The translations under genes were made by a program, and so were the position numbers. Below the pieces are notes generated by a model. The model saw nothing but the letters and a program-made list of their open reading frames with translations. It did no database searches and was not told where the DNA came from. From positions 7,591,811 to 7,655,810 of the forward strand of contig NC_081548.1 of the NCBI RefSeq assembly GCF_901000735.1: a stretch of DNA of 64,000 nt. The letters are read 5' to 3'. This stretch comes from Corylus avellana. Taxonomy: Eukaryota; Streptophyta; Magnoliopsida; Fagales; Betulaceae. Of this stretch, positions 45,225 through 57,739 are shown one piece after another; the first letter of the stretch is position 1, and every line of letters starts with the position of its first letter.

Positions 45225-47037
45225 AGTTGGGGTATGAATGTGTTGAGTTGGGCGCCACACGTCGTTTATCATCACTGTTTGTTAAGTTCTATATACATAC
45301 TATTGTTTATTGTTTTGTATATAGTTAGATCAAACTATATGTTTGTTGAGACTAATTGAAACTTATTTCTAGTAGATACTCCAGAAGTGTTTTATTGTAT
45401 ATTTGTTTTGCCTTGTGTTAGAACGTGTTTTCGATGTATATATATGTTTTGTTTAGTGTTGTGTTAGAATATAGTATGTGTGTTGGAATTTTGTTTAATG
45501 AAGTTGTGTTGAAATTTCATACGTATTGAATGTATTGGAAATTTGATATGTATTAGATATTGGATATGTATTGGATATATATTATTAGATATTTGATATA
45601 TATTATTGAATATTAGATATTGGCTATATATATTGGATATTGAATATATAAACTTGGATATTGGATATTGGATAGGATATTGGATATATAAACTTGGATA
45701 TTGGATTATGTGGATTTTGATTGGATTTCATGGGATTCACTAAATATGAGATTTTTGAGTTAAATTTGGCAATTTTGCTAAACTTGGTGAAAACAGCTGT
45801 TTTTATGGTGGCTATGGAAGCAATAGAAACTTTCTTTGAACCTCATATTATGTTCTTGTAATTGCTAATAGGTGGGCAGAAACTATTAGTAGCTATATTA
45901 GAAACTTGCTTAGAAGTTTGAAGTCTAGTTTAACTTAATTTTATAAATTTGAGCTTTGTGTTGGGCAGCCATTTATGAACACTATTGAGTTTCTTGGAAG
46001 AATGTTGAAAGAAATTATGAGGTGGGTTGTTGTGGTTGAGCTACTTCTAAGTAGAGTGTGGTTGTTGGAAGTGGATTTTGGGTTTCATGTTTAGGCCATA
46101 AATACAGCAATCATAGCATTATTGAGCTAATTTAATAAAACTTTTTAGAGGATGCTTTTTGCTTTTAAGTTCAAAAAATATTTTGATGTGATGTAAATGT
46201 GAAAGTAGTTTAGAATGATTTGTGTTTGAAGTTGTGTGTTAATACTTTTACTTTTTTGCTAAAAAGTAAAAACCTTCCTTAATAAGCGTTATCAAACGAG
46301 GCCAACATTTTATTTTAACTTTGCCTTGCTTGCTTTACTTCCAGTTAAGTTAGAGTAGTCTCTAGTTGAATGGTTATTTGATAGATGGACTTTGTGTTGG
46401 TTAAGCCAGAATTGAATTATTTGAGGCAGTTGGAAGATATTTGTGAACTTTGTATATGAAATTTTGGCTATTGGGTGTGCTTGCAAGGTAATTGGAATCA
46501 GTTCATTCTAGATTTTTCTTAAATGATTTTGTTGCTCATAGTTGAATATTATCTATATATGACTATGTATAACAATGTTTTTGGATATTTCTGAATCTGA
46601 ATTGAAAAATATTGCAAATGTTGCATGTGAAATTCACATTTTTTTTGAAGTTTAATTGTAAACTCTTTATGTTTTTGTATAGGAAAGGTAAAACTCATTA
46701 CAATCCTATTAGCATTTTCAGATGACTCGATGGCTACTTCTAGTTAGATGTGGATATATATATATATATATGTGGATTTGTGGATTATTGATGGCTACTT
46801 CTCATTTAGAATATATATATATATATATATATATGTAGATATTGGATATTAGATTATGTATTGGATATTGGATTTATGTGGATTATGTGGTATGGATTGG
46901 ATTATGTATTGAATATTGGAATCGGATTTGGGTATTAGAAATATTGGAATTATTGTATTGGAATCGAATTGAAATATCAGGAATATCAAGAATATTGTAA
47001 TTATTTATTATTTTTAAAAAAATATATTTATATTTTT
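45225..47037. other. AT-rich non-coding DNA with TTGGATAT repeats
   Basis: 45530-45720 and 46730-46960 are runs of TTGGATATTGGATATATA-type imperfect repeats with (AT)n tracts. 45720-46720 shows no gene. It may be the decayed 3' part of element A, but no TGACGTG end repeats are seen before 47038. Confidence 0.5.
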
Positions 47038-47211
47038 TGACGTGTCAAACGGCCTGACACGTCAAAAAACCAAAAATTTTTTTTTGCCTCAGCACGTCAA
47101 AAAAGGTTTTTGACGTGGCAGTTCTACCACGTCAAAAAATTTTTGACGTGGCAGTTCTACCACGTCAAAAAATTTTTGACGTGGCAAATCTGCCACGTCA
47201 AAAATTTTTTT
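47038..47211. repeat. CACTA subterminal TGACGTGGCA repeats, element B 5' end
   Basis: TTTTTGACGTGGCAGTTCTA and CCACGTCAAAAAATT alternate three times, forming hairpins, and run into a gap. Confidence 0.8.
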
Positions 47212-47311
47212 NNNNNNNNNNNNNNNNNNNNNNNNNNNNNNNNNNNNNNNNNNNNNNNNNNNNNNNNNNNNNNNNNNNNNNNNNNNNNNNNNNNNNNNNN
47301 NNNNNNNNNNN
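47212..47311. other. Assembly gap (100 N)
   Basis: A run of 100 N between TTTTTTT and TTTTTTCC, inside the 5' end of CACTA element B. Confidence 0.99.
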
Positions 47312-47601
47312 TTTTTTCCTTTTTTTTCGGCCTCTTCGACTACTGATAGCTCCTTCATCTTTTCTTTTTTCTCCTTTTTTTCTCCGGCCTTCTTTTTCTC
47401 CTTTCTTCCACCATTCTCAAGCTGAAGCTCGATCAAGCTTCTTCTTTTTTTTTTTTTTTTTTCTTCTCCACCCGGCCCGTATTCTCTCTCTCATGAAGTC
47501 TCCTCCACAGCTAAAACCCGCCGGCCGTACGTCCTTCTCTTCGCCATCTCCGGCCATTTTCCTCTCTCCCTCCGCTTCTAGCTCCTACAAGAGCTCCTCA
47601 T
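47312..47601 (+). promoter_or_regulatory. CT-rich 5' UTR exon, CACTA element B
   Basis: Pyrimidine-rich leader (TTCTCTCTCTC, CGCCATCTCCGGCC) ending near a donor at CATAA/GTATATA. Equivalent to 41570-41908 in element A. Confidence 0.5.
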
Positions 47602-47985
47602 AAGTATATATATATATATATATATTAACTGATTTTTTGGGTTAATTATTTAAATTTTTGCTTTCTTTGAGATAGTTAATTATTGTTAATTTGGTAATTA
47701 ATTAGGTGATTTGTGCTATGTGTTATGATTGTTATTTGGTATGTGGTATATATGAACAACCATGTGGTTTTGATTGTTATATTTTTACAAGTAGTAATTA
47801 ACTTAGATTTATATATTTTATTTGTTTAGTGATATATAATAATAAATGTATTTAAATTTGGACTTGTATATTGTTTAGGTTTTGTCCTATTAAATTTTAT
47901 AAATGCTATACGACCAAAAATTTTGACAAAAGGAAAAAAAAAAAAAAAAAAAATTTGACTACGTACCCTAGCTAGATTTATTTTA
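47602..47985. other. Intron-like AT-rich DNA of element B
   Basis: No gene is seen. It contains (AT)n and poly-A tracts and ends at the insertion at 47986. Confidence 0.5.
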
Positions 47986-49371
47986 GGAAAAAATATAAAA
48001 AAGCCCTCCAAACTATCAGCTGTTTTCGATTTAACCCCCTAATGTTCCAAAAGTCATAAAGTAGCCCCCCAAAATACCAAACTTTTGCATTTTGGCCACT
48101 CCGTTAGTCAAAACCGTCAGTTTGGACGACAATTGCAAAACGACGTTGTTTCGTTATGGTAAGTTACTAGAATGCCCTTTTTTTTTTTAAAAAAAAATCA
48201 ATTTTAAAAAGGGTTTAGGAAACGATGTCGCAACAGCTTCGTTTCTTCGTTTTCTTCTCCATGCAACCGTACAAATGAAGAAGAGAGCTGCTACGTCTAC
48301 GACTAGAGAAAAAATGCTATAGGTACTGACATTGGCAGACAAAAACGAAGAAAGCTTGCTTACCCAATGATGCGAAAAAATTTGTGACTCTAGAGAAGAT
48401 CACCGGGGCTGGCTCACTCGCTGCGACTTCCACGGATCCGGCGAAGGCTCCGATGGTTTTAAGGGCTCCTCCAGCGAAGGTTAGTTCGCTAGAAAATCAT
48501 TCATCCGCACTAGATTGGTTCGCTCTAGAGTTTCGTTGAGTGCTGTTGTTGATATTTCTAGGACAAACAGTGGCTGCCTGAGAGATAGAGAGAGAGGCGT
48601 GGGTCGCCGTGACCCACGCGGGTCTGGCTGCCAGACCCCTTGGGTCACCAGAGACCCATGGCATGGATCAAATTAGAGGAAATCTTTTCTCCAATTTTCT
48701 GTTTTGGGTACGTTCTCCTTCCCCCTATTCCTCCTTTGTTTCTTGTGCTTTGTTCCTAGATTTGTGCCTCCTGTGTTTTGGGTTGGGCTTTACCCTGGGT
48801 AGGAAGTTCTGCGCGATGTAAGTTTCCTGTGGTTTGTTGTTTTGGCTTTTTAGTTTGAGTTCAGATACTTTGAAATTCACATTCAAAAGCAAAGGAAATG
48901 GAAGTCATTTATAAAGAGTTAGATGAAGTCAAAGCAGAGATGGTGAAACTAAACATAACTCCCAAGGCAGGAAACAATATCTGGACAACCACATAGTTGC
49001 GCCAACACTCTTTCCTCCAACAGGAGGGAGAACGACTTCACCTTTGCCACATCGCCATGAAATTCGAACAAGCACGAAAACACAGAGAGTGAAAACGAAG
49101 CTGCTGTGTGTGTAGGCACTAGGGTGAAAAAGACGTCGTCTCCTAAACCCTTTTTTAAATTGATTTTATTTTTTTAAAAGGGCATTCTAGTAACTTACCG
49201 TAACGAAACAACGTCGTTTTGCAATTTCCGTCCAAACTGACGGTTTTGACTAACGGAGTGGCCAAAATGCAAAAGTTTGGTAGTTTGGGGGGCTACTTTA
49301 TGACTTTCGGAACATCATGGGGCTAAGTCGAAAACGGCTGGTAGTTTGGGGGGCTTTTTTATATTTTTCCC
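47986..49371. mobile_element. Mutator-like element with about 240-bp TIRs (candidate Pack-MULE)
   Basis: The left end GGAAAAAATATAAAAAAGCC and the right end, inverted, GGGAAAAATATAAAAAAGCC agree along about 240 bases, including TTTGCATTTTGGCCACTCCG and CGTTTTGCAATTxxCGTCC-type blocks. Flanking 9-mers are TTTATTTTA (47977-47985) and TTTATTTTT (49372-49380), 8 of 9 identical, the size expected of Mutator target duplications. The 900-base interior is GC-richer than the region. It includes a stretch at 48893-48970 reading KEMEVIYKELDEVKAEMVKL, probably a piece of a host coiled-coil gene. No transposase is present. It is nested in the 5' intron of element B. Confidence 0.8.
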
Positions 49372-49771
49372 TTTATTTTTTTTTAACTAGGGTTCCCAAT
49401 ATCTAACAAATGCATATGAATATTTGGGGAAAAAAGAAAATGTGAATGTGAAAAAAGAATGTAAACGGTTAAACAAAATCAAATAATGTAAATGTGAAAA
49501 AAAAAAAAATTAAAATGCATGAAGTAAACATTAAACCCTACTAAAAAAGATACGAAAACAGCTGCTTAGATAGATGATAATTATTGATGGTCCCCATTTG
49601 GAATAGTTGTTATTTTGTTTAAGTTTAGGAAATTTTCATGATCAAAAAATAAATAAATTACCAATAAACTTAGCTAGTAATTAAGTTTGCATTTAAATTC
49701 CATAAAATATGTATATGTTTATTGATTACTTTTAAGTAGCGTATACTTGTCTCTAATGTCCGTAGACAACA
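49372..49771. other. Remainder of the element B 5' intron
   Basis: AT-rich and non-coding. It ends with an acceptor TCCGTAG six bases before the TNPD start codon. Confidence 0.5.
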
Positions 49772-52700
49772 ATGGATAAGAGTTGGATGACAAAGCCTAG
49801 GGGTACAAATGAATCCAGAGACGGTTGTAGATTGTTCGTGGACTTCACAGTTAGGAACTATACACTACCTGATGGTAAGATTTATTGCCCGTGTAAGGTG
49901 TGTCGCCTTAACCGGCGTTATCCGCTAGGCGTTGTTCTCTCCCACTTGACAGGGGGGAAAGGCATACTTCTTACATATAAGGATTGGATGTTTCATGGTG
50001 AGAAGCCTTTACGGGGTCATGTTGAACCGTCTCCTTCGAATCGTCCGGCCACAGATGCAGTAGGTGGAAGCAGTGATCAGAGTGGAAATATGCATGCTAT
50101 GTTGCGTGATGTGTTCGGCATGCACGATATCAGGGAAGACAACTGTGAGTCTCAGGTCGTTGTGCAGGGTGATGAAGAAATCGTAGTCGAAGAAGCAGAT
50201 GAAGTTGACGTCCGAAAGTACCACAAGTTGCTTAAAGAGGCAAAGACACTGTTATATGATAGGACCAAACATAGCAAGCTGAGCGCAACTATTCATATGT
50301 ACAACTTGAAGTGTGTTGGTGGAATTAGTAAGAAGATATTCTCATCTCTCCTTGAATTCATCAATCAATTGTTGCCTGCAGATGATGGAGCTTTTCCAGT
50401 TAATACTTATGAGGCAAAAAAATATCTAAGGGACATGAGACTCGGGTATGAGAAGATTCCGGCTAGTCGTAATGATTGCATGTTATTCTGGAAGGGCAAC
50501 AAGGAGTTAGATTCATGTACAGTTTGTGAAAAATCTAAGTGGAAAGATGAAATTCATTTAGACGAGGACGGTCAACCCATATCGTCAAGTAAGAAACACC
50601 CGGTGAAAGTGTTAAGGTGGTTTCCACTCATACCAAGACTACAGAGGTTGTTTATGTCGCAATATACATTGCCCCATATGAAGTGGCATGCAGACAATCA
50701 CACAAAGGAAGGCATATTGAGGCATCCGGCTGACAATGAAGCATGAAAGTCATTTGATAATTTATATCTGGAATTTGCAGCGGACAGCAGGAATGTAAGG
50801 CTTGGACTAACCTCAAATCAATTTAATTCTTTTGGGAATCTTAGTACATCCCACAACACTTGCCCTGTAATGCTTGTGCCATACAACTTGCCTCATTGGA
50901 TGTACATGAAACAAACATCTTTCATATTATCCTTGATTATCCCAAGCCCGAGTTCACCTGGAATGGATATAGACCTTTACCTTCAGCCCTTAATTGAGGA
51001 ATTGACAGAATTATGAAATGTAGGGGTACGCACATTTGATGTCTCCACTAAAACACACTTTATGTTGCAAGCGCAATTGATGTGGACAATTAATGACTTC
51101 CCGGCATACGCAGATCTGTCAAGATGGCTTACCAGGGGAGCAAATGCATGTTCTTGTTGTATGCATTCAACAAGGTCTAAATGGTTAAAACAAGGTCACA
51201 AATGGTGTTTTATGGGCCATAGGTAATACTTGCCTTTGGATCATCTGTGAAGGAAGAATAAAAGAACTTTTGACGGTAACCAGGAACTACAATGTGCACC
51301 CGATGTACTAAGTGGAAATGAAATCCTAAGATAGTTAGAAGGGATGCCATTTGGGGATGAGGATGCTGGTAAGTCAAAGCCAGAAAGTATTAAGAAGCAA
51401 GGAGAGAAGCGAAAGATGAGTATTCCCAACAAACGACAACCAGGGACTAATCATGTAGTATGAAAGAAGAAGAGTATTTTCTTTAGGTTGCCGTACTGGA
51501 AGGATAATTTACTGCGGCACAACCTTGATGTGATGCACATAGAAAAAATGAGATGGACAACATTCTTGGCACAATATTCTACATAAAAGAAAAAACAAAG
51601 GACAACTACGATGCTTGCAAAGACTTGCAAGAGATGGGTTTGAGACATATACTTCATCCATTTACGGAGAATGGAAAACTCTATATGTCGCCAGCTTGTC
51701 ACACGATGTTCAATAAAAATAAAACCAATTTTTTGAAAGCGGTTCGGGATGTGAGGGTGCCCGATGGTTATGCCTCAAATATTTTTAGATGTGTACGACT
51801 TAAAGAACGTACAATAACGGGTTTGAAGAGTCATGAAAATCACATATTGATGCAACATCTTCTACCTATTGCTTTACGTGGATCAATGCCAGGTAATGTG
51901 GTCAGACCTTTGGTTGAGATGAGTACATTCTTCCGGGACATATGTTCAACTACGTTGACACTAGATGATTTGGACTGACTCTAGAGTGAAGTTTGTGTCA
52001 CTTTGTGCAAGATGGAATAGGTATCCCCCCAAAGTTTTTTCACTAACATGGTTCATGCTGTCGTGCATCTTGTTCGTGAATGCCGACTGGGTGGACAAGT
52101 ACAGTATAGGTGGATGCATGCGAGGGAGAGGTAAATTTTGATCATCAATTTTTTTTTTCGCACCACTAAAAGACAATGAATAATTGCAATTGATTGATTG
52201 ATTTCCATATATAGGAGCCTAGGGAGGTTCAAATCTAATGTGCACAATAAAGCGGTGCCCAAGAGATGCATTGCGGAATGCTACATAGCAACTGAGTTGG
52301 TGACCTTCTGCTTGATGTATTTGGATGACGCATCGACATTCCATAATAGGGCTCAAAGAAACCCTAATAGTTGTAAGGGGGCGGGAACACGAGTCATCCT
52401 CAACCGTATCATACTGGCATCGATTCATCGATATATATTGTTTAACTCCGACGAGTTCTTATAGCTACAGACGTGAGTCATGTTATTAGCACATGCCCTG
52501 CCATTCCTTGTACAACCTTAATTTGTAAGGCACTATAATGAATCTAATTTCTAATTGTAGAATGCACATGGAAACGCTTAGAGGGTGAACGGCGGACGAT
52601 CAGTTGGAAAGCCAACATTTCAAACAAGTTGTTGATTAGTATCGTGACTACGTAAGACTAATGTCTTCTTATCCATTAAATGATGAGTATATCTGTTTCG

Positions 52701-53388
52701 CATTCAAATCTCCTCACCAATTTGACTTATCGTCCTCCATTGTACGTAATATACTTGTAGGTCAATGGACTGGACGATCGACGTAGAAAGAAAATGGGTG
52801 AGAAATTGGTAATGCATTGTAGAGAACCAAAAGAAACAATAGTCAAGTATAACAGATATGTGGTTAACGGGAAGTTGTTTCGCACTCTTGCAGTTGATAT
52901 CGAAAAATGAACTTAGAACAACGGTGTGTGTGTGCCGACTACTAATGGCAAAACGTATTACGGGAAGTTAACACAAATAATTGAGGTTGAGTATTACGAT
53001 AGGACTAAGTATTTTTAAGTGTGATTGGGAGGACAATACAAGGGACAGGGGGTACAAGGTTGACGAGTATGGCATAACGCTTGTCAATTTCAAAAACCTT
53101 ATCCACACCGAAGAGAGGACTACGGATGAGCCGTTTGTGCTAACTTTACAAGTTGACCAAGTATTTTACGTCGAAGATGAAAAAAACCCAGATTGGGCTT
53201 GCGCTGTAAGGACTAAACCTAGAAACATGTACGATGTTGGTCAGGGTCAAGGGCCTGACGATTCTAGTGTCAACTACCACGAGATTGAGCCCCTCCTCTT
53301 GAGTAGCAATCATGATCATGTTAACTCACCTGATGATATCGATTACGTCCGACCCGATTTAGTACCAATCGAAGCGTATGTCATTTAA
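49772..53388 (+). pseudogene. CACTA TNPD/tnp2 transposase of the second family, heavily decayed
   Basis: Starts MDKSWMTKPRGTNES, collinear with MDRSWM of the first family but clearly diverged. The N-terminal zinc-binding domain has CPCKVC; the tnp2 region has NSFGNLS, DLYLQPLIEEL, TINDFPAY and HNLDVMHIEK. DUF4218-like sequence follows (MQHLLPIALRGSMPG, 51840-51900), an intron at about 52131-52215, and a DUF4216-like part (52930-53388: GVCVPTTNGKTYYGKLTQII, DRGYKVDEYGITLVNF). Many lesions are present: TGA at 50744, 51014, 51248 and 51461, all at positions where the related gene has TGG; a TAG/TGA cluster at 51974-52020; a frameshift near 53015. Non-functional. Confidence 0.88.
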
Positions 53389-53635
53389 TGAAATTGGAGT
53401 ACACCGTTATCTTTGATTTTTTTTTTTAATTTAAAAAAAGATATATCTATATTAATTTGTAATTGTTTTTTATGTTAACCATGAAATTTATATGTATAAT
53501 GAGTAAATGATATATAATTAATTGAGTAACTAGTATATGTTTAAAATTTTAAATGTGCGATTAGTTTATATATGCTTATACATATTTACTTATTTTAAAT
53601 ACTAATTTGGTCCGTAATGTATTTTGCAGAGAGAT

Positions 53636-54437
53636 ATGAGTTGCAGGGGGAAGAAAAAAGCACAGAGGCATCCCATCGTGCGATTGACATCAGGCACCCA
53701 GGCGTCGGGCTCATCCCTCTAGGCTAATAGGGAGCCAGAAGGGTATCGACCAGTACTTCCACGTCATGTAAAAGGACAGACCCATGCGGGGCATGACTTC
53801 GGCTTTGTTGGTGACGTTCATGGAGATTCTCAGCATACTTCGCCCGAGCCGGGCACTTCCACACTTGTCACACTCGACTTCACGACGTTGAGCGATCTAA
53901 GGATCGTTTCACATGGCCATTTTGATCGGCCCTCGTACACCACCAGACCACAAGTGGATGATAGTGATGAGACACAGCCCCCTGATAACAATGTGGATGA
54001 TGAGGATGGTGCCACACAGGACATGCATCTTGATGATGCTGCTACACGCCCATTAGCGCTCGACGAGGTTCGGACGATAAGTAAGTATATAATACTAAAA
54101 ATTGTAATATATTTTTTATTTTTTTTATGTAGTTAGTTTTAATTTGTAACTAACTTGTTTGAATCATTAATGTATTAGGTATAAATGAAAATGACACCAC
54201 CTGCTATCATGTTTTAAGTGTCAAGGTAGGGAACAAGTTGTGGGAGATCCTCGATGGGCAGAGGATCGTATGTGAGTATAACCCCGCATGGCAGCCTGTG
54301 GGACAAAGCGCTTCGAAATTTAGATGGATGACCGGATTGTTCATCAGGAGCATCATTTATGTACGGGTGGAAGAATGTACCAGAGCGCAGGAAGGAGGAT
54401 ATATGGGATGCCTTGATGGTATGTTTGAATTAAATAT
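53636..54437 (+). pseudogene. TNPA-like gene of CACTA element B, truncated
   Basis: Begins MSCRGKKKAQRHPIVRLTSG, the same start as element A's gene (MSTRGKS). Exon 1 runs to about 54079 (EVRTIS, donor AA/GTAAGT) with a TAG near 53720. Exon 2 starts near 54180 and gives GQRIVCEYNPAWQPVGQSAS and FRWMTGLFIRS. Everything after the exon 2 end is missing: a long-TIR element lies at 54455 and no later TNPA exons appear beyond it. Confidence 0.78.
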
Positions 54438-54454
54438 TATGGTTACTAACTTTT

Positions 54455-54651
54455 TTGGTACCTGGGTTTTAAGGTTTTTCCTTTTTCCCCTTAGATTTTA
54501 AAACGTTACTAATCTAGTACCTCACCTATGGGAAAAGACAAAATCAATACCTCCATTATTTTCCGTCAGTCCCAACTAACGGAATTCCATGTGTCACTTC
54601 CACAATATGCCACGTGTCCTAAAATAAATAATAAAAAATAAAATAAAATAA

Positions 54652-54683
<32 letters not shown>

Positions 54684-55829
54684 GCTCTCTCCTTCATCCT
54701 TTCTCCTTCTCCCTCTCCCTCATCGTCAACCCAACCCTCCTCCACCTCCTCACACTCTCTCTTTCTTCTTCCCTTTCCCCCTCACTGACGGGAGACGGCC
54801 GGCCACAACAGGGACGGAGCCAGGAAATTTTATGGGAGGGGGCCAGCCAAAATTTTTTTTTCGGTTCTTTAGAATTTTTTTTATCAAAAAAAATTATTTT
54901 GGTTGTTTTTTATGAACTCAAGACTACCGTAAGGACAAAAAAAAGTAGACATTTGAAAGTAAGGGCCAAAAATAAAAAAACTTAGTGGGTATGGGCCAAC
55001 AAAATTAAAAATAGGGCCAATTTTTTTTTTTTTTTGAGGGGGCCAAATAACTAAAATTAAAACTTTAACTTTACTTTTTTAAAAAAAATTTTAAAATTTT
55101 TTTTTTACTTCTAATATTTTTTTTTCCTTATTTTGGGGGGGGACCATGGCCCACCCGGTTACCCTCCCTCAGATCTAAGACCCTGGTCACCCGCCCGAAC
55201 ACAATCGAAAAACCCATCACCCAACCGGCCAAACTCACCCCCATTGGATTGACATAGGATGGAAAACATTGGTGGGTCACCTCTTTCTCTCTCATCCATG
55301 CCAGTAATCCAGGCGGGTCTTAGCTGGTTGAAGTTAAGGCTTGATTTTGGGTTATTTTTGTTTGATTTTCTGGGTTGGGTTTTGTCCAATTTTTTTTTTT
55401 TTTTGTGGTCGATTGTTCTATTTTGGTTGTGGTGGATTTGCCTTGTTTTGGGTTTCTAAGGGGTTGATTTGCTCTGTTTCTTAGTGTTTTGGGTGCTTTG
55501 TTGATTTTCTAGGTATTCTTGGCCGAATGGGTGCTTTGTTGAGGAGGGTTGGGTAGACGACGAGGGAGAGGGAGAAGGAGAAGGAGAAACATCTTGGGAG
55601 AACTGCTTTTCAAAAAAAAAGATGCGTATTATTATTTTATTTTATTTATTATTTTTTATTTTAAGACATGTGGCTTATTGTGGGAGTGACACGTGGAATT
55701 CCGTTAGTTGGGACTGACGGAAAATAATGAAGGTATTGGTTCTGTCTTTTCCCATAGGTGAGGTACTAGATTAGTAACGTTTTAAAGCCTAGGCGAGAAA
55801 AAAGAAAAACCTTAAAACTCAGGTACCAA
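54455..55829. mobile_element. Long-TIR DNA element, about 1.4 kb, nested in element B
   Basis: The left end TTGGTACCTGGGTTTTAAGG matches the inverted right end TTGGTACCTGAGTTTTAAGG. The similarity continues for about 200 bases through AACGTTACTAATCTAGTACC and CCCATAGGTGAGGTAC-type blocks to CACGTGGCATATTG-like sequence. The interior (54680-55600) is CT-rich, then holds a GGAGCCAGGAAATTTTATGG region like a common plant repeat end, then a stretch with GATTTTGGGTTATTTTTGTT. No transposase is present. No target duplication was identified. Long TIRs suggest a Mutator-like non-autonomous element. Confidence 0.75.
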
Positions 55830-55856
55830 TAGATAGAAGATGGTGCCCTTTTTTGT

Positions 55857-57140
55857 ATATGTTAAAGTTGTTATGGTGCTATTTTTTGTGTTTGACTTAG
55901 GATCTTGATCAAAAGGGTAGGTATTGGTTGTTGATTGTTTGTTTTATTATTTCCAAGTAATGCGGAGAGGTTGTACAATGAGAAAGCTATTGACCTGGAA
56001 TGAGCATTGTCTGTCAGTTTGTAGTGGTAAACTTATAAATATTTTGTTCTTGTTTTATTGATTTTTAACGTTACATGTAATTATGTCTATATTCGTGGTA
56101 ACATATATAGTTTGATTGTTTGTGATTAACGTAGAAATTGCATGTTTGTGATTAACGTGGGAATTCATATCATGACTAGTAAGTATTTTTGATGGATGAT
56201 TAATGAATACTTCATTTAGGGTTTAATGTGGTAATTCGTTGCATCAAATATATTTTTGGTGGATGATTAACGTGGTAATTCGTTGCATCAAGTATATTTT
56301 TGGTGGATGATTAACATGGTAGTTCGTTCCATCAAATATCGTTTCATGAATATATAGTTCGTTAAATGTGAATTAGGTCAACTCCGAAATTCTGCAATAA
56401 AAAATATTGTTTTTGATGTTCTAACTATTGATGATGATGATGATGATGAGGTTTGTTATTATTTATATTATTGAACTTTAGTATTGTTTTTTATTCTAGT
56501 TTTGTTTTGTTATTATTTTCTTATACACTTTGTAAGAGATACATATTGTATTGATGATATTTGTTATTAATTCTAGTGGAAGCATTTTTTGTTTTATTAT
56601 AGTAATTAATGTCATTTTGGTTAGTATATATGTTAAAGTTGTTACGGTGCCATTTTTTGTGTTTGACTTAGGATCTTAATAAGAAAGGTACGTATTGGGT
56701 GTTGATTGTTTGTTTTATCATCTCCAGGTAATGTGGAGAGGTCGTACACGATGAGAAAGCTATTGACCTGGAATGAGCTTTGTTTGTCAGTTTGTAGTTG
56801 GTAAACTTATACATATTTTGTTCTTGTTTTGTTGATGTTTACCGTTACATGTAATTATGTTTAGATTCGGGGTAACAGATATAGTTTGGTTGTTTGTGAT
56901 TTTTGAAGAAATTGCATGTTTGTGATACTTGATGGAACTTGCATGTTTGTGATTAATGTGGAGGTTCATTTCATGAATAGTAAGTATTTTTTATGAATGA
57001 TTCATGAAAAATTCGTTTAGGGTTTAATGTGGTAGTTCGCTCCATCAAGTATATTTTTTATGGATGATTAACGTCGTTTCATGAATATATAGTTCGTTAA
57101 ATGTGTATTAGGTCAACTCCGAAATTCTGCAATAAAAAAT
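55857..57140. repeat. Direct duplication, about 0.5 kb units offset by about 771 bp
   Basis: TTTGACTTAGGATCTT occurs at 55891 and 56662, and GAGAAAGCTATTGACCTGGA follows in both. The units end in GGTCAACTCCGAAATTCTGC at 56376 and 57111, so the second unit is slightly shorter. Short ATTAACGTGGTAATTCGTTG repeats add further variation at 56140-56330. Non-coding. Confidence 0.8.
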
Positions 57141-57249
57141 AAATTCAAAATTGGCGTTTTGAAAAATGAAACAAAAAAATTCTGGTGAGTAAATCCTACT
57201 AAAAATGAAACAAAAAAATGAAAAAAAAAAAAACCCTAATGACTTAATC

Positions 57250-57585
57250 TATTGACGTGGTAAAAGTGCCACGTCAATAAATTTACTGACCTGGTACTTT
57301 TACCAGGTCAGCAAATTTATTGACGTGGTAAAGAATGCCACGTCAATAAATTTATTGACATGGCACTGTTTGGCACGTCAATAAATTTTACTGATATGGC
57401 AAACAGTAGCACCTCAGTAAATTTTGATGTGCTAAACAGTGACACATCTTTAAAAAAAAATTACTGACCACTACGTTTCTAACTTTCAACACACGTCATA
57501 AAGGCCACGTCAAAAAAGTTTTATGACGTGTCAAATTTGACACGTCATAAAATGCTAGTCAAGAAAAAATAGTTATTTTTTAGTG
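57250..57585. repeat. CACTA 3' subterminal repeats and terminus of element B
   Basis: TTATTGACGTGGTAAA, GTGCCACGTCAATAAATT and variants (GACCTGG/CCAGGTC, GACATGG) alternate about ten times. They are followed by GACGTGTCAAATTTGACACG and the terminus ...TTTTTTAGTG at 57585. Confidence 0.85.
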
Positions 57586-57739
57586 CAAATATGAAGAAGC
57601 CGAAGGTCGTGCAAAGGAAAGTTAGTGTGTTCTCCAACGACTGCTTGGAGCCTTGGTGTTGCTGTTCCACGAAAAGGAGTACAAACACGCCCTACTGGAA
57701 TTCCAAACTTGTACGTTGAAGTTAAATATATATGGGGTC

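Larger units (their letters stand above)
47038..57585 (+). mobile_element. CACTA element B (second family), decayed, with nested insertions
   Basis: Both ends carry TGACGTGG / CCACGTCA repeats (47038-47211 and 57250-57545). The right end is ...AATAGTTATTTTTTAGTG at 57585, which inverted reads CACTAAAAAATAACTATT, a proper CACTA terminus. The left terminus was not found. Inside are the leader, a 1.4-kb long-TIR insertion, a decayed TNPD, a truncated TNPA-like gene, a second long-TIR insertion and a tandemly duplicated non-coding stretch. Confidence 0.75.
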
